DNA of 64,000 bases from Fratercula arctica. Its lineage: Eukaryota > Chordata > Aves > Charadriiformes > Alcidae. The notes below the pieces were generated by a model, which was not told the origin of the DNA, searched no databases, and worked only from the letters and a program-made list of their open reading frames with translations. The position numbers and the translations under genes were made by a program. Each line of letters begins with the position of its first letter. Positions within the stretch are counted from its first letter, which is position 1. The stretch is taken from assembly GCA_947846985.1 (NCBI GenBank), contig CANTUZ010000001.1:186506455-186570454 (forward strand), in the 5' to 3' direction. Positions 14,956-28,257 of this stretch are shown here, piece after piece.

Positions 14956-17900
14956 GTAAAAAATACCAGTTTTGTATATGACACTTCCATTTATGTGTCC
15001 CAGTTTGCTTTTGTTATACTAACATGACTGTATTGACTTAGGTCTTTAATACATGTTTTTCATCATCTATGTAAATTTTAAATTTGAGATTTCTTTAAAT
15101 GATGTCCTTCTAAAAACAGAACTTCAGTAATTAGATCTATTAAAAATATTTAAAAAGAAACTTCAAATTTATAATCTCTACTGTGGAACTCAGATATGAA
15201 CTGTGTTCTTCACTGATTATCAGCTGGATATTTCAGAAATGGCTGTTGTGCCTTCCTCCCATACAGCAAAAGCCTGTTATGACCATCTTGATAATATTTC
15301 CTTTTGTAGTTGCAGTCTCACTCATGTCTCTGGGTAGGGATGTATAAGAGCAGTGGTAAATCGAATCAGTTAGTGTTCAAATAATTGGAGCCCTTTCAAT
15401 CAGTAATTCTTCAATAAATATGTAATTCCTCACATTTTAATTGGCTGAGAGAGTTTGATTTGTATACTTGTACTTGTATTACTGTAACTTTATTTGTAAT
15501 TACTTTGGTACCACGTAGATCCATACTTTTTGATGGATGGTTTTGGTTCCTAGCTTGTATGGTATCAGGATGAGGAATCTGTGCTTATGATGCTTTGCCA
15601 GCCACAGTGCAGAATGTTATTTAATTGAAAATCAGTTGTAAAGATAGAGGTATTTATTTCTGCCTTCTAAATGGCTAAGGCTATTGTAGGGTAAATATTC
15701 TTTTGACATTTTCTTCACATGTTATTTTACCTCTCCATACTACTTAAAACTAATCAATCCTCAGACCTGCCTTCTCAAAGGTTCTGTCCTAAGAATCTTG
15801 CTGTTGGCCAGAACAAAACATTTGAGTATATGTTTCCTTTTGTTTTATCTGTTTCACCTTTTGTTTCAGTTAATATCTTGATTATGATTTTTCTTAATCA
15901 TTTGCTTAATAATCTCCGTGCTGATTTCATTGTCTTTAATTTCTAAATTTCCCTTTCAGATTTCTATCAGTTAAAACCGCTGCCTTCTAACAGCCTAACG
16001 TTACAATGCTTCCCTTGATATTATATTTCTTTCTCCTCCCACATTTGCTCTGCGTTTTGATTTTAGTACAAATGGGACCACTCTTGCTTCCATTTGCATC
16101 AGTTCCTTTCCTATTTATGTATTATCAAGCCATCTATTATTCCACCTAAGCCAACACTACTTTGTTTCAGACTGCTTTAATTGAAAGTGGGTTTCACAGC
16201 CAGTAAGTGAATGTCTACAATGGACAGACTTGAAAGAAAATCTTTTTTTTAACCAACTCTTTTCAAATCAAGCATACATACACATTTGTACAATATATAC
16301 ATAATACTATATAAACATACAATAATATTAAGGATCTTTTTTATTTCTGAATTCACACATGGGATGGCTGGAGTGATTGTTCTTCTTTGCCCTTCACACT
16401 TAAATAGCTTTTACGTGTCTGCTAGATGATTTTAATGTGAAATAGTTCATACCAGTTTTCATGTGGACGACTTGTTCATGCTGCCGTTGCCACATTGTGT
16501 TCATGTAGAACTAAAAGATCAGCTCTTCCATTTAGCAATTACATGTCCCACTTTTCTAAAAGTAATGCCACATGGAAGGAAATAGCAATGGCAGGACATT
16601 TGTGAGCTTGTGGCGTTGGTATTTGATGTATGCACTGTTTTTGTGTTCATTTAATTAATTCAGTTAGTCACTGCATAATGTAAGTAGTAGGAATGAAGTA
16701 CGGTAGATTGCCTGCTCCCGTGTTTACCGAAGGAAAGTTAAATTCAGGCATGTGGGATGAAAGACAGGAGACGGTCAGGTTGGAGCACAGCTTTGGTGCT
16801 GTGGGCCCCCATCTCTCCTAACCCTTGACATTTGCATTCTTCAGGTGGTCCGAGCTTTGGAGACGGCATTTGGGTTTGCTGTCATGGACCATGTTATGCG
16901 TGGCTGGACGTATCGCCCTAATGACCAATGCAGATTGATGTCTACAGAGCAAGAGCCCTGCTAATGCCATCAGGAATTGAAGCAAGCGGGTGTGGTTTTT
17001 TTCTAGTTCTTGGTCAGCCAAATAATGGGCAGGAAAAAATGAAAGAGTTGTTTTTGAAACAGTGTTTAGTATCCGTTAAATTGGGTTATATAGAGAGAAG
17101 CTAAATTTGCTTTATAAAATGAAATATGTTATCTGGTAAGTTATTAGTGCCCTGTATTTGTTTAGCATCTTTCACATGGGGAAAAAGTAAGACACTAAAC
17201 AAAAAAAAATTGCCAAAACAATTAGAGTGAAAAAAATCTGGTAATTAACTATTATTTTTCACAAAACTAGTCTAATTATGAATCAGTCATGGTAAAATGA
17301 AAGGTCAATAACTACAGATGCATAATTTCTCTCTGATAGATTGCTGTTTGAAAATAGGTTTATGACAATTATGTGATTAATTTCCTTTTATTAAACAGCA
17401 TTATGAGACTTCATGTTGCATTCATCAGTTTATTACTGTTACTTTTTCTCTTCACTTGCAAATTAATCCTGGATAACATCAGGGCAGAACAGAAGCTCAG
17501 GTAGATTGAGGATCTCTTCTCCTAGTGTTGTTTGTATTGCAGAGAAGACCACAAATCTAAATCAAAATGAGAGCCTCAGTATGCTGAAACTGAGAGTATC
17601 ATCCTAAGAAAACAAAACAACAAAAAAAACCCAAAGCAACCAACCAAACAAAAAACAACAAAGTGCTTTTAGTCCAAGGAAATGAGGGCCAGATGCAGTG
17701 AAATCCTTACATTTCTAAGATGAGGCACATGAGGAATGTAAGTACATAAGTTCAAATGTGATCCAGAACAGCTTTCCCCACTTATCACCTAACCCTTGAA
17801 GTGCCCTGTCTTTTTAACCTGAAATTCCCCAGGCATGAAGAGTTGCTGTCCTGGACAAACACAGAATTTCCCCAGCCTTGGGAAAGCTGAGCAGCCTGGG

Positions 17901-20900
17901 GATCCAGGAACCAGGCATTCATTTGCACAAATTCCTGTAGTGTCAATACAGTCAATGTTTTCAAGCATACTCAGCGTTCACTCAGTCACGCCCCGTAGGG
18001 TTGGGCTGAGTGCAGCACCCAGTAGCCACCACCAGTTTCTGGGGAAACAGCTGAAGCAGCAGCCTGGTGGTGGGAAAACTTGGGATGGTTATACAATGTC
18101 CAAGGCTATTGCCTCTTCTTCTTGAATGTAATTTAGTTTCAAAGATTTTGGTCTCTTGGTCTCTTTGTGACCTACTACTTGGCAAGGCTGCAGGGCACCC
18201 TGTAGTTTATCTGCTGAAATTGCACACACTGCACATTGGGGCTGTCTGCAACTGCTGATCTAGATGCAGAAGACAGACAAAACTTTTTTGTTCAAGTATT
18301 CGCACACGTTGATGTTGGGTTAATTGAGTGAAATCCTTCTTGGTGACCATCTAGATTTCTTAGATAATATATTCCTTGAGGTGGATGCCATCACCCTTAG
18401 CTATCTGGTGCTTCATTTCTACTTCTGTAGAAAAACACCGTAATAATTTTTCAATCTACCACTCCTAGATGAACTCAGACTGGTTATTTGGCTTGGACTT
18501 TAGTTACGTTCAGGATTTCCTTGACTTCATGGGCTCTCCATTGTGACACATTTGTCCTCAGAGGACAGGACAGGTTTTATCTTCTTTGTGTAGCTTAGAG
18601 AAAGAGAGTGTCGTTTACTAAGGAAAAGGAGTTTGTCTCGGGGTGCATGGGAGTTTGCTTTTCCTGCCAGGTCTCCTGGAGAGACTGCTGTTGGAAAGGA
18701 GTTGGATCATCTTAAATTCAAGATTCTTTGAATAGTGATAAATGCTTCGCTACTCCATTTGTAAAGATTATAAGGTGCCGTGCTGACTGGCTGTGATATT
18801 CATTAGAGAACTTTCTGGGAAAACACAGTCAACGAGAGACAAAGGTTTAGCAGTATCATTTCAGAGCTGTTAGGGAGCATTGAACAGCGTTGACTTTCTG
18901 TCACCATCTTTCGAGCATCTCATTCAAGTATGGGTAATTCTGGGATTCTTGTTCAGAGCCAGCTGGAGAATGGGCCCGCGGCAGGGTGTAAAGGGGTAAA
19001 GGTTCTTCTGAATTGGTTTTTATAATAAATGTAGCTATGTAATCATTTGGTTAACTTGTTATTCAACCAGTGCAGAGCAGTCTTTGGCCTTAAATCCAAT
19101 TTAGCATGTTGATACGTTTCGGTTGCATAGTGCTACCAGTGAGGTGACTCTCGTTTGACATATTCAGCCATCTGGAAACTTATGTTCAGAAACTTGTTTT
19201 ACGTTCAGTGGGAATATTAGAGTATGCAGTAATTTGAAAAAAATAACATAGGGATTTGGACTTAGAAAAAGGAAAGAATATGGTTGTCTTCTGGCAAGTT
19301 TTTTAGTTCTGGTTATCTGCAAAGTATACACCTCTTGTCAGTATAAATAGGGAGTGCCTGTATAAACATTCTTGTTTCGCCTGTTCCACATAATAGTTTC
19401 TTGTATCATATTTCTTTTGACCTCACTATCTGAAACCAATTACAGGAGATCCATTTGGGCTGCATCTATTTTCATAAGAAGCCCAGGCAGCAGTGTTTTT
19501 CTCAGAGATGAATATCAACATCAAATATGCTTCTGAGTGCTTTGTTACTTATGTTTCAGAGAGATTTTGTAGCCTTCAGCTCTCAAGAATGTGTCACGCT
19601 GTGCTGTTTATACATTGACGATATTAATGGGCATAGATGTCATTTTTCATTTTAACGTCTCGAATGCAACAGGCTGATAGGTTAAACATTCCTGGTTTTA
19701 AAGGAAAGATATGAGTGACATCTGTTTCCTAAAAATATACATATATTTACTTTTTAAAAACCAGAGTAGTAGGTTTACCGTCTTTTAGTGGCATCTTTCA
19801 CTTTATTAAAATGATAAAACTTTAGAAATCATTTTAAGGCACACTTAAATGAAATACAAGGGTTTGGAATACAAAATAAAAGCAAGTTGTATCTCATAGT
19901 ATTATCGCCAACAAATTGCAAAATCTGCGGCAATTTATCAACTTTAATAGGGTGAGTTATATGCAATTAATTTCATTTTTGTTCTGCTTACGTTTTAGCT
20001 ATGCCAAAGCCGCACAGTAAATATTAAGAAGTAGTGTTCCCAATAAATATTTTACTAGAAGACACAGTGAGTTCTGGAAACCATATGCCCAAATTTCCTG
20101 CTTATACAGCCATTACTTAAAGCATTATAATGATTTTCATTTGCGTTATTAAAATAATTTCTAATCCTCATTTCTTTTTATTGCTTTTGTCTACATTGAC
20201 TTTTTTGTATAGTTTTACTAATTCAGATAACTTAATTAAGGAAAAGTGCCTACTAAATTTGAAACAAATGTTACTGGAAACTGGATACAATTTTGGCTGC
20301 TTTAGAATCTGTTCTTGCTGCTGTTAACTTGAGGTAGGACTCAACATAATTTTGATCTGCCAGATTAATAAACGTCTGTTAGTTTGTCTTCATTGAACTG
20401 GTTTTAGACCACAAGTTATTATCAAATTAATTCACAGAAATTTATAAATGATACGTGGGATGGGTGTTTACTTGAACTGTACATGTTAAACTGTGAATTT
20501 TGAAAGGCACTTTCAAGTTGTCAATTTGTTTTGCAAAGATTTAGTAGCAGCAAATGAATTGTTAGAACTGAACGTTTTATAGTCTCATAATCTTCACTTA
20601 TGAAGAATGTCAGTAATAATCCTTTGAAATTAACTGTGTGTTTCTGGGAGGTTGTTTACTGAGCAGCCAAATCTAAAGTTAAGCAGCACATGGGGAGGAA
20701 GAAGTACCATATGACAACTGCTATAAGAACAAAGGCTGACAGTGCTTTCTCCTTATGAGTTTTAAATCATCTCTGATCTCTTGAAATTGTTTTCTGTTCC
20801 TCTTCTATCTCCTGTGTTTACAATAATCTAAACTGCCACAATAAGATCACTGAAGTATTCAGGTAGTCATCATTTATAAGACATTCTGTATTAAAAGATG

Positions 20901-23394
20901 AGCCTTTACTCCTTTAAAGATATCCCAACCAGCACATATGAATCAAAATAGTTTAAGTAGTAGAGCCTTTTATGCAAACATATCCTGTTGTGCTGCCTTG
21001 CTTTTTCATAAAGTGTGACTCTTTTTGTAGGTAGCGGTAGGAAGTCATGCTTTCTTAGGCTGATTTCACAGGAGCACGCTAGCCACAATTTGAAATTATA
21101 CTGTCTAGCTTAAATCTAAGCTGGAACATAATATAATTCTCTAATTTTCAAGTACTGTAAATGTACAGCTTTACCAGATGCTTGTTGGCTTGTTTTATTA
21201 TATTGACGTGAGATGACTTTGCTGCTGAGGAAGATCAGGACACTGAAAAAATTTGCAGAGTGTTCCAGTTCTTTGCAATATACATCAGCATTATAGCATT
21301 ACAATTTCTATTCCAGATAAAGGTCGCATAGTGAATTTTCTGCGACCACCGCAAATAAAAAATAATTATCGTTATGGTTTTTTCTGTTTTCTGTGACTCC
21401 AGATCTCTTCTCTGGTTCTTGTAGCAATATCACCTCAAGTGGTGAGGTTGGTTTTCCTGTACAGTCTCCCATGAATTCAGGAGTGCAATAGTTCTCTCGC
21501 TTCCATTCAAGTTTCCCTTTTGGAGGGCTCTGAAGATTGGGAAGGCTTATGAATTCACCACAGATCTTCTGTTCATGTATTTAATCCATGTTTTGTGCTT
21601 AAACCACTGCAAGATGTTGGGACTAAATCCTGGTGCCCCTGAAATCAACAGATATATTTGTCTCTGATCTCAGACAGAGCGGGATTGTCCTTTAGGATCT
21701 GGTCAAGAACTGTGAGTGCAGAAGAGATTATGCTATTCACATAGGAAACAGGGCATCCAGTGGTTCCTTGGTAACAAAATATTTCAAGTGCACTTTGAAA
21801 TATGTTAACTTTTATTTATTTTTGGCGGAGAGAAGCTAGTTCTGTGTAACTCGTTGCTTAGGTTCAGAGGAATGTATAGTCTTTGTAAAGCTGACCTGTA
21901 ATTACTTGAGAATTTGATGAAACAATACGGGGATTGTTGTGGGAATGTCTCCAAATGTTAAAAGTCTGCTCTGCAAACTTTGTACCAGAGCCTTCTATGG
22001 GGAGACGAATCAATGTTGTTAGGAGATGGTGCTAGTGCATTCAGTTTGTTTACTTTGGTTTTCTATGTCTGCCTGCCTTCTCAGAAAACTTGCTTGGAGC
22101 CAGACTGTAGCAGCCCTCTCTCTGTCTTTTCATAATTGATCAGGGGATGACTGCCTTCCCTGAGGGTTAAGACGTGGCAACTTTTTCTGTTTGCTCAGCA
22201 TCTCAATGCAGTAGTTCAAACATTGTTCACACCAGCTGGCAGTGTAATGCCATATGCACATCTTGTCAAAGCAACTGTTGTCATGGATACTAGAAACTAT
22301 CTTAAAAACCAGCTCATTGGAGTCTAATCAAAATTGTACCTTTCTTTATCAGTTGAGAATCTTTATTATTTTAGGGAACATTGATCAAAGGGCATTTATT
22401 GCAGTATATTCCATCTACAGTATGTTTTAATAACGTAGATAATAGTGTGATGTATTTTAAAGCTGTAACTTGCTATTTACTGAACAGATTTTTTTTAAGG
22501 GGGGTGGGGAAAAAAAGAGTTCTCCAGGTAGTTTCATTGGAAATGTTTTGAATCTATTTTTTTATTATTTCTTAATAAATACCACTGTATAACACATGGC
22601 ATTTAAAAATAATTTTATAGTGAAAAATAATTTAGATTGGCCTTCTTTGGGTAAGTGGATTGTTTGTTTACATTTTGTATGTTTAACTGTATTTTGCTGA
22701 GTTGGAATGAAAACATAAAATAAATGAAAACATTTTCTATTTTGATTGGGATACTGTCATCCCAGAGCCTGATCTGGTTGGTTGAGTAGTAATTTCTTTG
22801 TTCTCTGATTTTCCGAAGAATGCAAATGAAAACCACTCATTTTTATTTGGCATTAAAACTGCACTTTATTTTGTCAAAGGAGAGGTTTCTCCTTGAATTG
22901 TAAGTACAAAAAGTGTTTTTAATCTTCAATGAATATCCTTATTAATTCACTTTCAAGATAATCTGATGTTGATTTGTCAAATTTAATTACAGCTTCCGGT
23001 AACACTTGAAGTCTACTTGCTTTTTGCTTCAAAATTCTAATACGAAAATGCAAATTGAATGATAATTTGCAAGGGAGTGGGCATTTTAGTTGAACACTCA
23101 AAGACAAGTTCCTTGTGGAAATGAGGCTATTGATGCAGTTTATGATTTTTCCTCTTCAAGCACTTTAAACAAATTAACTTTATTTCCTGCAGGATTTCAT
23201 GTACATCCATAAATTCTGGTGAAGTCCTATATATGTACTTTCAGAAGATTTTCTTTATGTTTTAAGTGAAAAACAAACTGAAGTCTGAAATCTAGCAAAT
23301 ACAAATCGAATAGGAGGAGATTGCATTAGTTCAATTGGACTTTTACCTAACATTAGCAATGAGTAACTCATCTCTTTCTAGGAACTAGTGGAAA
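14956..23394. other. Gene-free intron stretch
   Basis: AT-rich intron DNA. It contains a CATA/ACAT-rich patch near 16270-16325 and a small GGTCGCA/TGCGACC hairpin at 21322-21347. Nothing else identified. Confidence 0.6.
17607..17662 (+). repeat. A-rich low-complexity tract
   Basis: A-runs mixed with CAAC, CCAA and CCCAAA units, of the same style as the tracts at 4651 and 53432. Confidence 0.9.
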
Positions 23395-23396
23395 TT

Positions 23397-23441
<45 letters not shown>

Positions 23442-23449
23442 ACTTTTAG
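23395..23449 (+). promoter_or_regulatory. FOXP2: 3' splice site of FOXP2 exon 3 with 38-T polypyrimidine tract
   Basis: Acceptor region of the coding exon. Seen: possible branch sequence TTATTTAC (candidate A at 23401, fitting yUnAy), then 38 consecutive T at 23403-23440, then GACTTTTAG. There is no AG between the candidate branch point and the used AG at 23448-23449. The other yUnAy match, TTGAC with A at 23442, is only 7 nt from the AG and too close to serve. Inference: U2AF binds the homopolymer, and its length sets the branch-to-AG spacing (48 nt here). The run is long enough to be slippage-prone, so its length may vary between individuals or be miscalled. Confidence 0.85.
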
Positions 23450-23539
23450 GCACTCCAGGCAGCAAGGCAGCTGCTTTTACAGCAACAGACAAGTGGACTG
23501 AAATCTCCTAAGGGCAGTGATAAACAGAGACCACTGCAG
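23450..23539 (+). CDS. FOXP2: FOXP2 coding exon 3 (residues 57-86), internal exon
   Basis: Internal exon of forkhead box P2, a nuclear transcription factor that represses or activates neural and lung genes and is linked to vocal learning. Seen: after the acceptor TTTTAG at 23444-23449, thirty codons read [13 protein letters not shown] then [17 protein letters not shown], and end at CAG before the donor GTTAGT. Both junctions are phase 0, so exclusion of the exon would keep frame. Known of the family: human FOXP2 residues 57-86 match at every position as I recall them except residue 78, Gly (GGC) here against Ser in human. FOXP1 and FOXP4 differ much more here ([16 protein letters not shown] and ARQFLLQQASG), so the paralogue call is firm. 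The segment opens the glutamine-rich N-terminal region. It holds no zinc finger, leucine zipper or forkhead domain; those lie in later exons outside the window. Residue 80 is Asp, as in human rather than mouse (Glu). Confidence 0.96.
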
Positions 23540-23545
23540 GTTAGT
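23540..23545 (+). promoter_or_regulatory. FOXP2: 5' splice site (donor) of FOXP2 exon 3
   Basis: CAG|GTTAGT: a near-consensus U1 site, with T instead of a purine at intron position +3 but A, G and T at +4 to +6. It follows codon 30 of the exon directly and fixes the exon's 3' edge in phase 0. Confidence 0.9.
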
Positions 23546-26500
23546 AAAGTATCCTTGCTTTTGGGGCCTTACTCTCAGGGACGAGTGTGGTGCTTGCTCA
23601 CACGCGAGGGATGTGTGTGGATGCCTGTGCTCTCAGGTTGTGTATGCACATATTCACATACAAGAGGTTACAGGCTGGCATGCTGCTGACTTCTCATTCA
23701 CAGAGAAAATTCACTGTAAGTTACAAAAGCCTTTTGTGGCGATAGATGCTTAATAGGTCTAAGACTAAGTCTGAGTTACGTTGCTATTGCATGAATTCAT
23801 TCTTTATAGACATGTTGCAGAATTGGTATTTGATTTTTATACATACATGGATTAAATTGTAAAAATGACTGTGTTAAGACAGGAGTAAAACCGTATCCAG
23901 AAAAAAAGTGAGTTAAATAATTTCTCGGTACTAAATCTAAGTGGCAAAGAGAGAAGTGTTCAGAAACTACCAACACAACTGCATGAAATTATGAAATTAT
24001 GAGCTGCTTCTGCCATTTCAGAAAAACATATGTCATAGAGTTTTACACTGGGATGCTGTTGGGCTTCAGATTGTCTTTGGGTGAATAGGAGTTCTGTTAT
24101 TGAATAATTATTTTAAATGAATTATTGGTAAAACTATATATAGCATTTTATTATTGAAAAAAATGTATCTTTTATTTTTGAGGTTTTAGTTAATTTATTG
24201 CTAATTCAAAGTTCCATATGAAATTGCATTCTGCTGACAAAACTGGTTCTCTCATTGTATATAGACCAAATATGGGTGTCTGATTGCTGGATTACATCTG
24301 TTGCAGACAAAAGATGTGCATAAGAGATGATTTTGTTTTGTTCAGGAGATAAAAAAGTATAACTCCTACCATTCTCTTCCTCACATCTACTTTTCTGGGT
24401 GAGCCTTTATCCTCTTGGGACCTACCCTGTTTTCTGATGGAATAGCACATTTTTATCTCATTTTTAGTTTTTGTCATGCATAATGGAGGACCCCAGGCAC
24501 CAGAATTTATCTTTTTCTTCACCAGTGAAGTGTTGTGAAATTTGATCACTTGTGCAATTTTTGGACGTAATTCACATTGTCTCCTTTCCTTTGTGAAACT
24601 TCATGGAGCAATGTTGGGCACAGCAAACAGTTCCACATTCCACATCGTCTCTCTTCAAATATACTTTTAAAGTTATGTTTATTTGCTCAGAACCAAACAA
24701 GAACTTAGGAAAATGACTAAAGAAAATGGAAAAAAAGAAAACATGTCAAATTGGCATCCTGCCATGCTGTAGTTGTAGTCCAGTCCAGAGGCGTAGGAGT
24801 CCTGGGACCATCCCAACTTTCCACTCTTTGCCCTTGACTTTGCTTTGTATTAAATGTCTTCCAGGCTGAAGGCACACAAGAAGAGTAGTCACAAAGGCAG
24901 CAGCTTATGAACTACTTAGTTTTTTAAAGTTTTTAGAAGTTGATTTTGTGATCTTGAAGGGTTGAATCATGGAGATGATTGATTTAATGAATACTGTGAA
25001 AGTAGTTTATTCAGCCAGCTCCCCATTCTGAAAGATAACATGGGCTGTACTAGGAGTATACAAGGTCCAGACGCTAAGGGAAGTATAAGAAGCAGGCAAA
25101 AAAAGCGATATTTTTCCAGTATATGTCTCCCAGTGAAGTTAGCTTACTTTAATCCTCCAGCTTGTAAACTGGCACAGTTCAGGAGCTACTGACTTCTCTG
25201 TTCCCATTCTCCACACATTTGTAAACCTTTTTTTCACGGCTGAAGAGATGTGGGGGTGCTCTGTTTGTGGTGGGCATAGATGAAAGGAGAGAAAACCGTG
25301 TTTGGAGACAGACAGTCGTACATATAACCCAGAGGATGATGAGGTGAGGAGAGGGAGTCTTGTGCTTTCCTACTCCCGAAGCACTAACCCTGGCCTGATG
25401 CCTTTTAAATGCCATGGGATGGTGTATTGTAGAGACATCCTGTGTTATGTGTTTGCCAGGAAGAGTCAGTGCCTCATGAGTCACACTTGCAAGGCAGGAA
25501 GAAGAAAATAAAGCAAATAATTTTCTTTTCAGAATTGTTACATGCTCCCTAAAGCCAAGATTATTGCTCATGTTTCCAGCTTTTCCTTCCATGATCAGTA
25601 TGTGCACAGTGCCTCTTACTAGCCTTGGACACTTCATTTGGTTCATTTTTAAATGAGAGAAAGAAGGAATTTGCTCCCAGACTTTGGTTTATGTATCAAA
25701 TACCATGTAAATTCAGGTATGAGTACGAACTCCATTTTAATTTTCTTCTTTTGTGAAAAGGATGCATAAAGGTTTTGAAAATGAGTCCTTGGAGCTTTTC
25801 TATTTCTGTCTTTTACTGTTAATACAGAGCTGTTCATTGTTCGTTATGTAGTGGAAATTCACATTTTTAGCATCGTGATGCCTGTTTGACCAAATACTGT
25901 AATATGGGTCATAAAATTGTACAGTATTATTATTTTATTATGCCAAATTTAATGGTAACTTTAGCCAACATCTCCTAGCAGGAGGAATTGCTAAATATGT
26001 ATAAGCAATTTGAGGTTTATAAGACAAAAATGCTTGCGCTTGTGTTTGTGCTTAACGAAACAGACTTCTCCCAACATTTAAAAATACTTTAATATTAGTG
26101 TATTTCTAATTTCCTCTAATTTCAGAGCAATTTACTGATCTGGCAACTGGAGATATGTTAGAACTGATGTATAAATCTAGTAAAAACCTAATAAAACGTT
26201 TAAAACTACCTCACACATCTGCAGGCAGATGTGGGTGTTAAGGAAGCCTTGCCATTGCATCTCTCATGTGCTCCATATTTTGATGTAAATTATTCCATTG
26301 TTCCACATGCCAAAGAAGGAAAAAAAAATGGTATTAATTTTAGTGGCTATCTTTTTACATTTGATGGATATTTGGGGGATAGTAGCATATGCTGGTTTTA
26401 TATATGTTTTCTCTGTTATTCCATAATGCGTCAAGTATTTTAGTGACTTACAGCACCTACTAGCTAATCCGCAAGTTGAAAGCTTATTGAAGAAACCTTC

Positions 26501-28231
26501 AAATTTCTGTCCTCAACTTTGCAAAAACAGGGTGTTGGGTAAGTCATCAAGTTCTACTGTGCTTTACAGAGGGAATGGTTTTAGAGAACTGCTGGGATTT
26601 TCCTAGAAGAATTTAAGTGTCTTTTGTATCCTTCTCATGAAAAACCTTTTTAAATTTACCGCTAGCTATGTGATCTGTTGTAAAAGAGGAATGTTGTGGT
26701 GGCAAATGTTGTTGTTTTAGTTTTTCATGCAAAAGTTACTGGTATCTACTAGCTATCCTTTATTTTCAGGGAGGGGAGGTTTATATTTAGATTGTGAGTT
26801 AACAGAATACCTGCAAAAATTACAGTTTTAGATAGACGCTTATCTTGATCTACTATTACTTTCTGATTTACATTTTTCTGGGTTTCAGACTGCAGATGGC
26901 ATAACCATTAGCATGTCTTATGCAAAACAGAAGGAGAAAAGCATCCCATCTGACAAGCTTGAGTACCGATTGTAGTAGTGATTTTACTTTCATGTATAGA
27001 TATCCGAATAAATGTATTTGAAACATGTTTATATATGCCATTCGTTACACTGATGCACCAATTGAATGGATCTAATCAGTACATACATTGATTAATGACA
27101 TATCACAGAATAGCTAAGGGGGGGTTGTGGTGAGAGTTGAGGATAATATTAAGCTGCATATGATGAGATAATAGCATTTACTTCTTTACTGTGCATCCTG
27201 GAAAACATATTGCAGTAGTAAGGTTAAGATTTCTGTAGTACTGTTTTTTGTTTCAGAATATTTTTCTTTTCTGGAGAAGCAGTGATTGTGGTAAACCACG
27301 GTTAAATGAGGTGGTTGCTTTCATGGATTTCACTCCCTATAACCACATATCTATAGTAGGCATAACAGGGAAAATGTCACTTTGGCTCTTAGAACCAGTA
27401 GATCATTCTCCTATGGCAGAAGGTCACTCTCCTTACGGCCACTGAAGAATTCGGTGTTATCTAGCCTGAGTTTTAAAACTGGCAGCTCTATTGTTCTTGT
27501 TACACTTACAGTCATGAGTGAGACTTGCGGTTCTTCAACAACTGTGCAGAGCACAAGCGTAACCCAAAGGTAGATGCTGTCAATTTGCTGCCATTGGTGG
27601 GTGTTCGTGTACAGCATTGCAATTATTTCCCTTCCAGGTAGGCAAATCTCGGTGCTTAGACTAATCTGTCTGTGATACACATACTATTGTTGGCTGCATA
27701 GCATACTGATTTGGAAAGCTACTTGTAAATTTATCTGTTTGGTCGAAGAGCTATGAAAAGCCCTGTAATATTCCCTGTAACATCTCTAAAGAAGTAGTTT
27801 ATTTTCAGGAAGTTGGACTTTGAACTTTATTAGAATAAATAAGGTAGATAATTAACTTCAGTCCCATAAATTAATATGCCTACAATAAATCGATTAGTTG
27901 TTTTTATCCTTCACGGTAGGAGATTTGGTGTTTCAACATCAGTACTAATGCATTCTGTATGAGGATGGCATGTCAGGAAATCATGACTCCTGGAATCAAA
28001 GGGTTAAGCTCAGTGTGTACTAAGCCTGTTGTATAAATATCATGCCCTATGGAGTGTTGAGTTGTTAAGGTAAGCTTTGTTTATTTAGCATGAGGACTTC
28101 ACTGAAGTGTAATCATTTGATAAAATTTGGGAAAAGTAAGTATGCATTCAAGTTTAATTACTTAATGTTCATTTTATTAGCACATAGTATCGTAAGAACC
28201 CCTTTTTTTAAAGACATGCAAAATGCAAAAA

Positions 28232-28257
28232 CTTAGCATGAAAATTTAGCATGAAAA
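28232..28257 (+). repeat. 13-bp tandem duplication
   Basis: CTTAGCATGAAAA followed directly by TTTAGCATGAAAA; one mismatch. Confidence 0.9.

Larger units (their letters stand above)
1..23449 (+). other. FOXP2: FOXP2 intron 2 (3' portion)
   Basis: Non-coding. The upstream ATG exon, whose product begins MMQESATETISNSS in human, was searched for by eye in all of this stretch and is not present, so the whole 23 kb is taken as intron sequence upstream of exon 3. The DNA is AT-rich and without long open frames. The recognisable contents are an old CR1 copy at 14470-14955, A-rich tracts near 4651, 6713 and 17607, and an A10-T12-A5 block at 8686-8712. The assignment to intron 2 rests on the exon at its 3' edge. 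Confidence 0.85.

Noticed and set aside
23403..23440. Poly(T) read as the reverse of a retrotransposon poly(A) tail
   Set aside because: No retroelement body or target-site duplication flanks it, and it sits exactly where a polypyrimidine tract belongs.
25179..25646. 155-codon open frame on the - strand
   Set aside because: No domain or relative recognised; no exon-like boundaries.
26889..26975. Exon-like segment after TTTCTGGGTTTCAG, open for 28 codons to a TAG
   Set aside because: The acceptor is fair, but the only GT donors (GTACCG, GTAGTA) are poor or placed after the needed end, and the peptide matches nothing in FOXP2 that I know.
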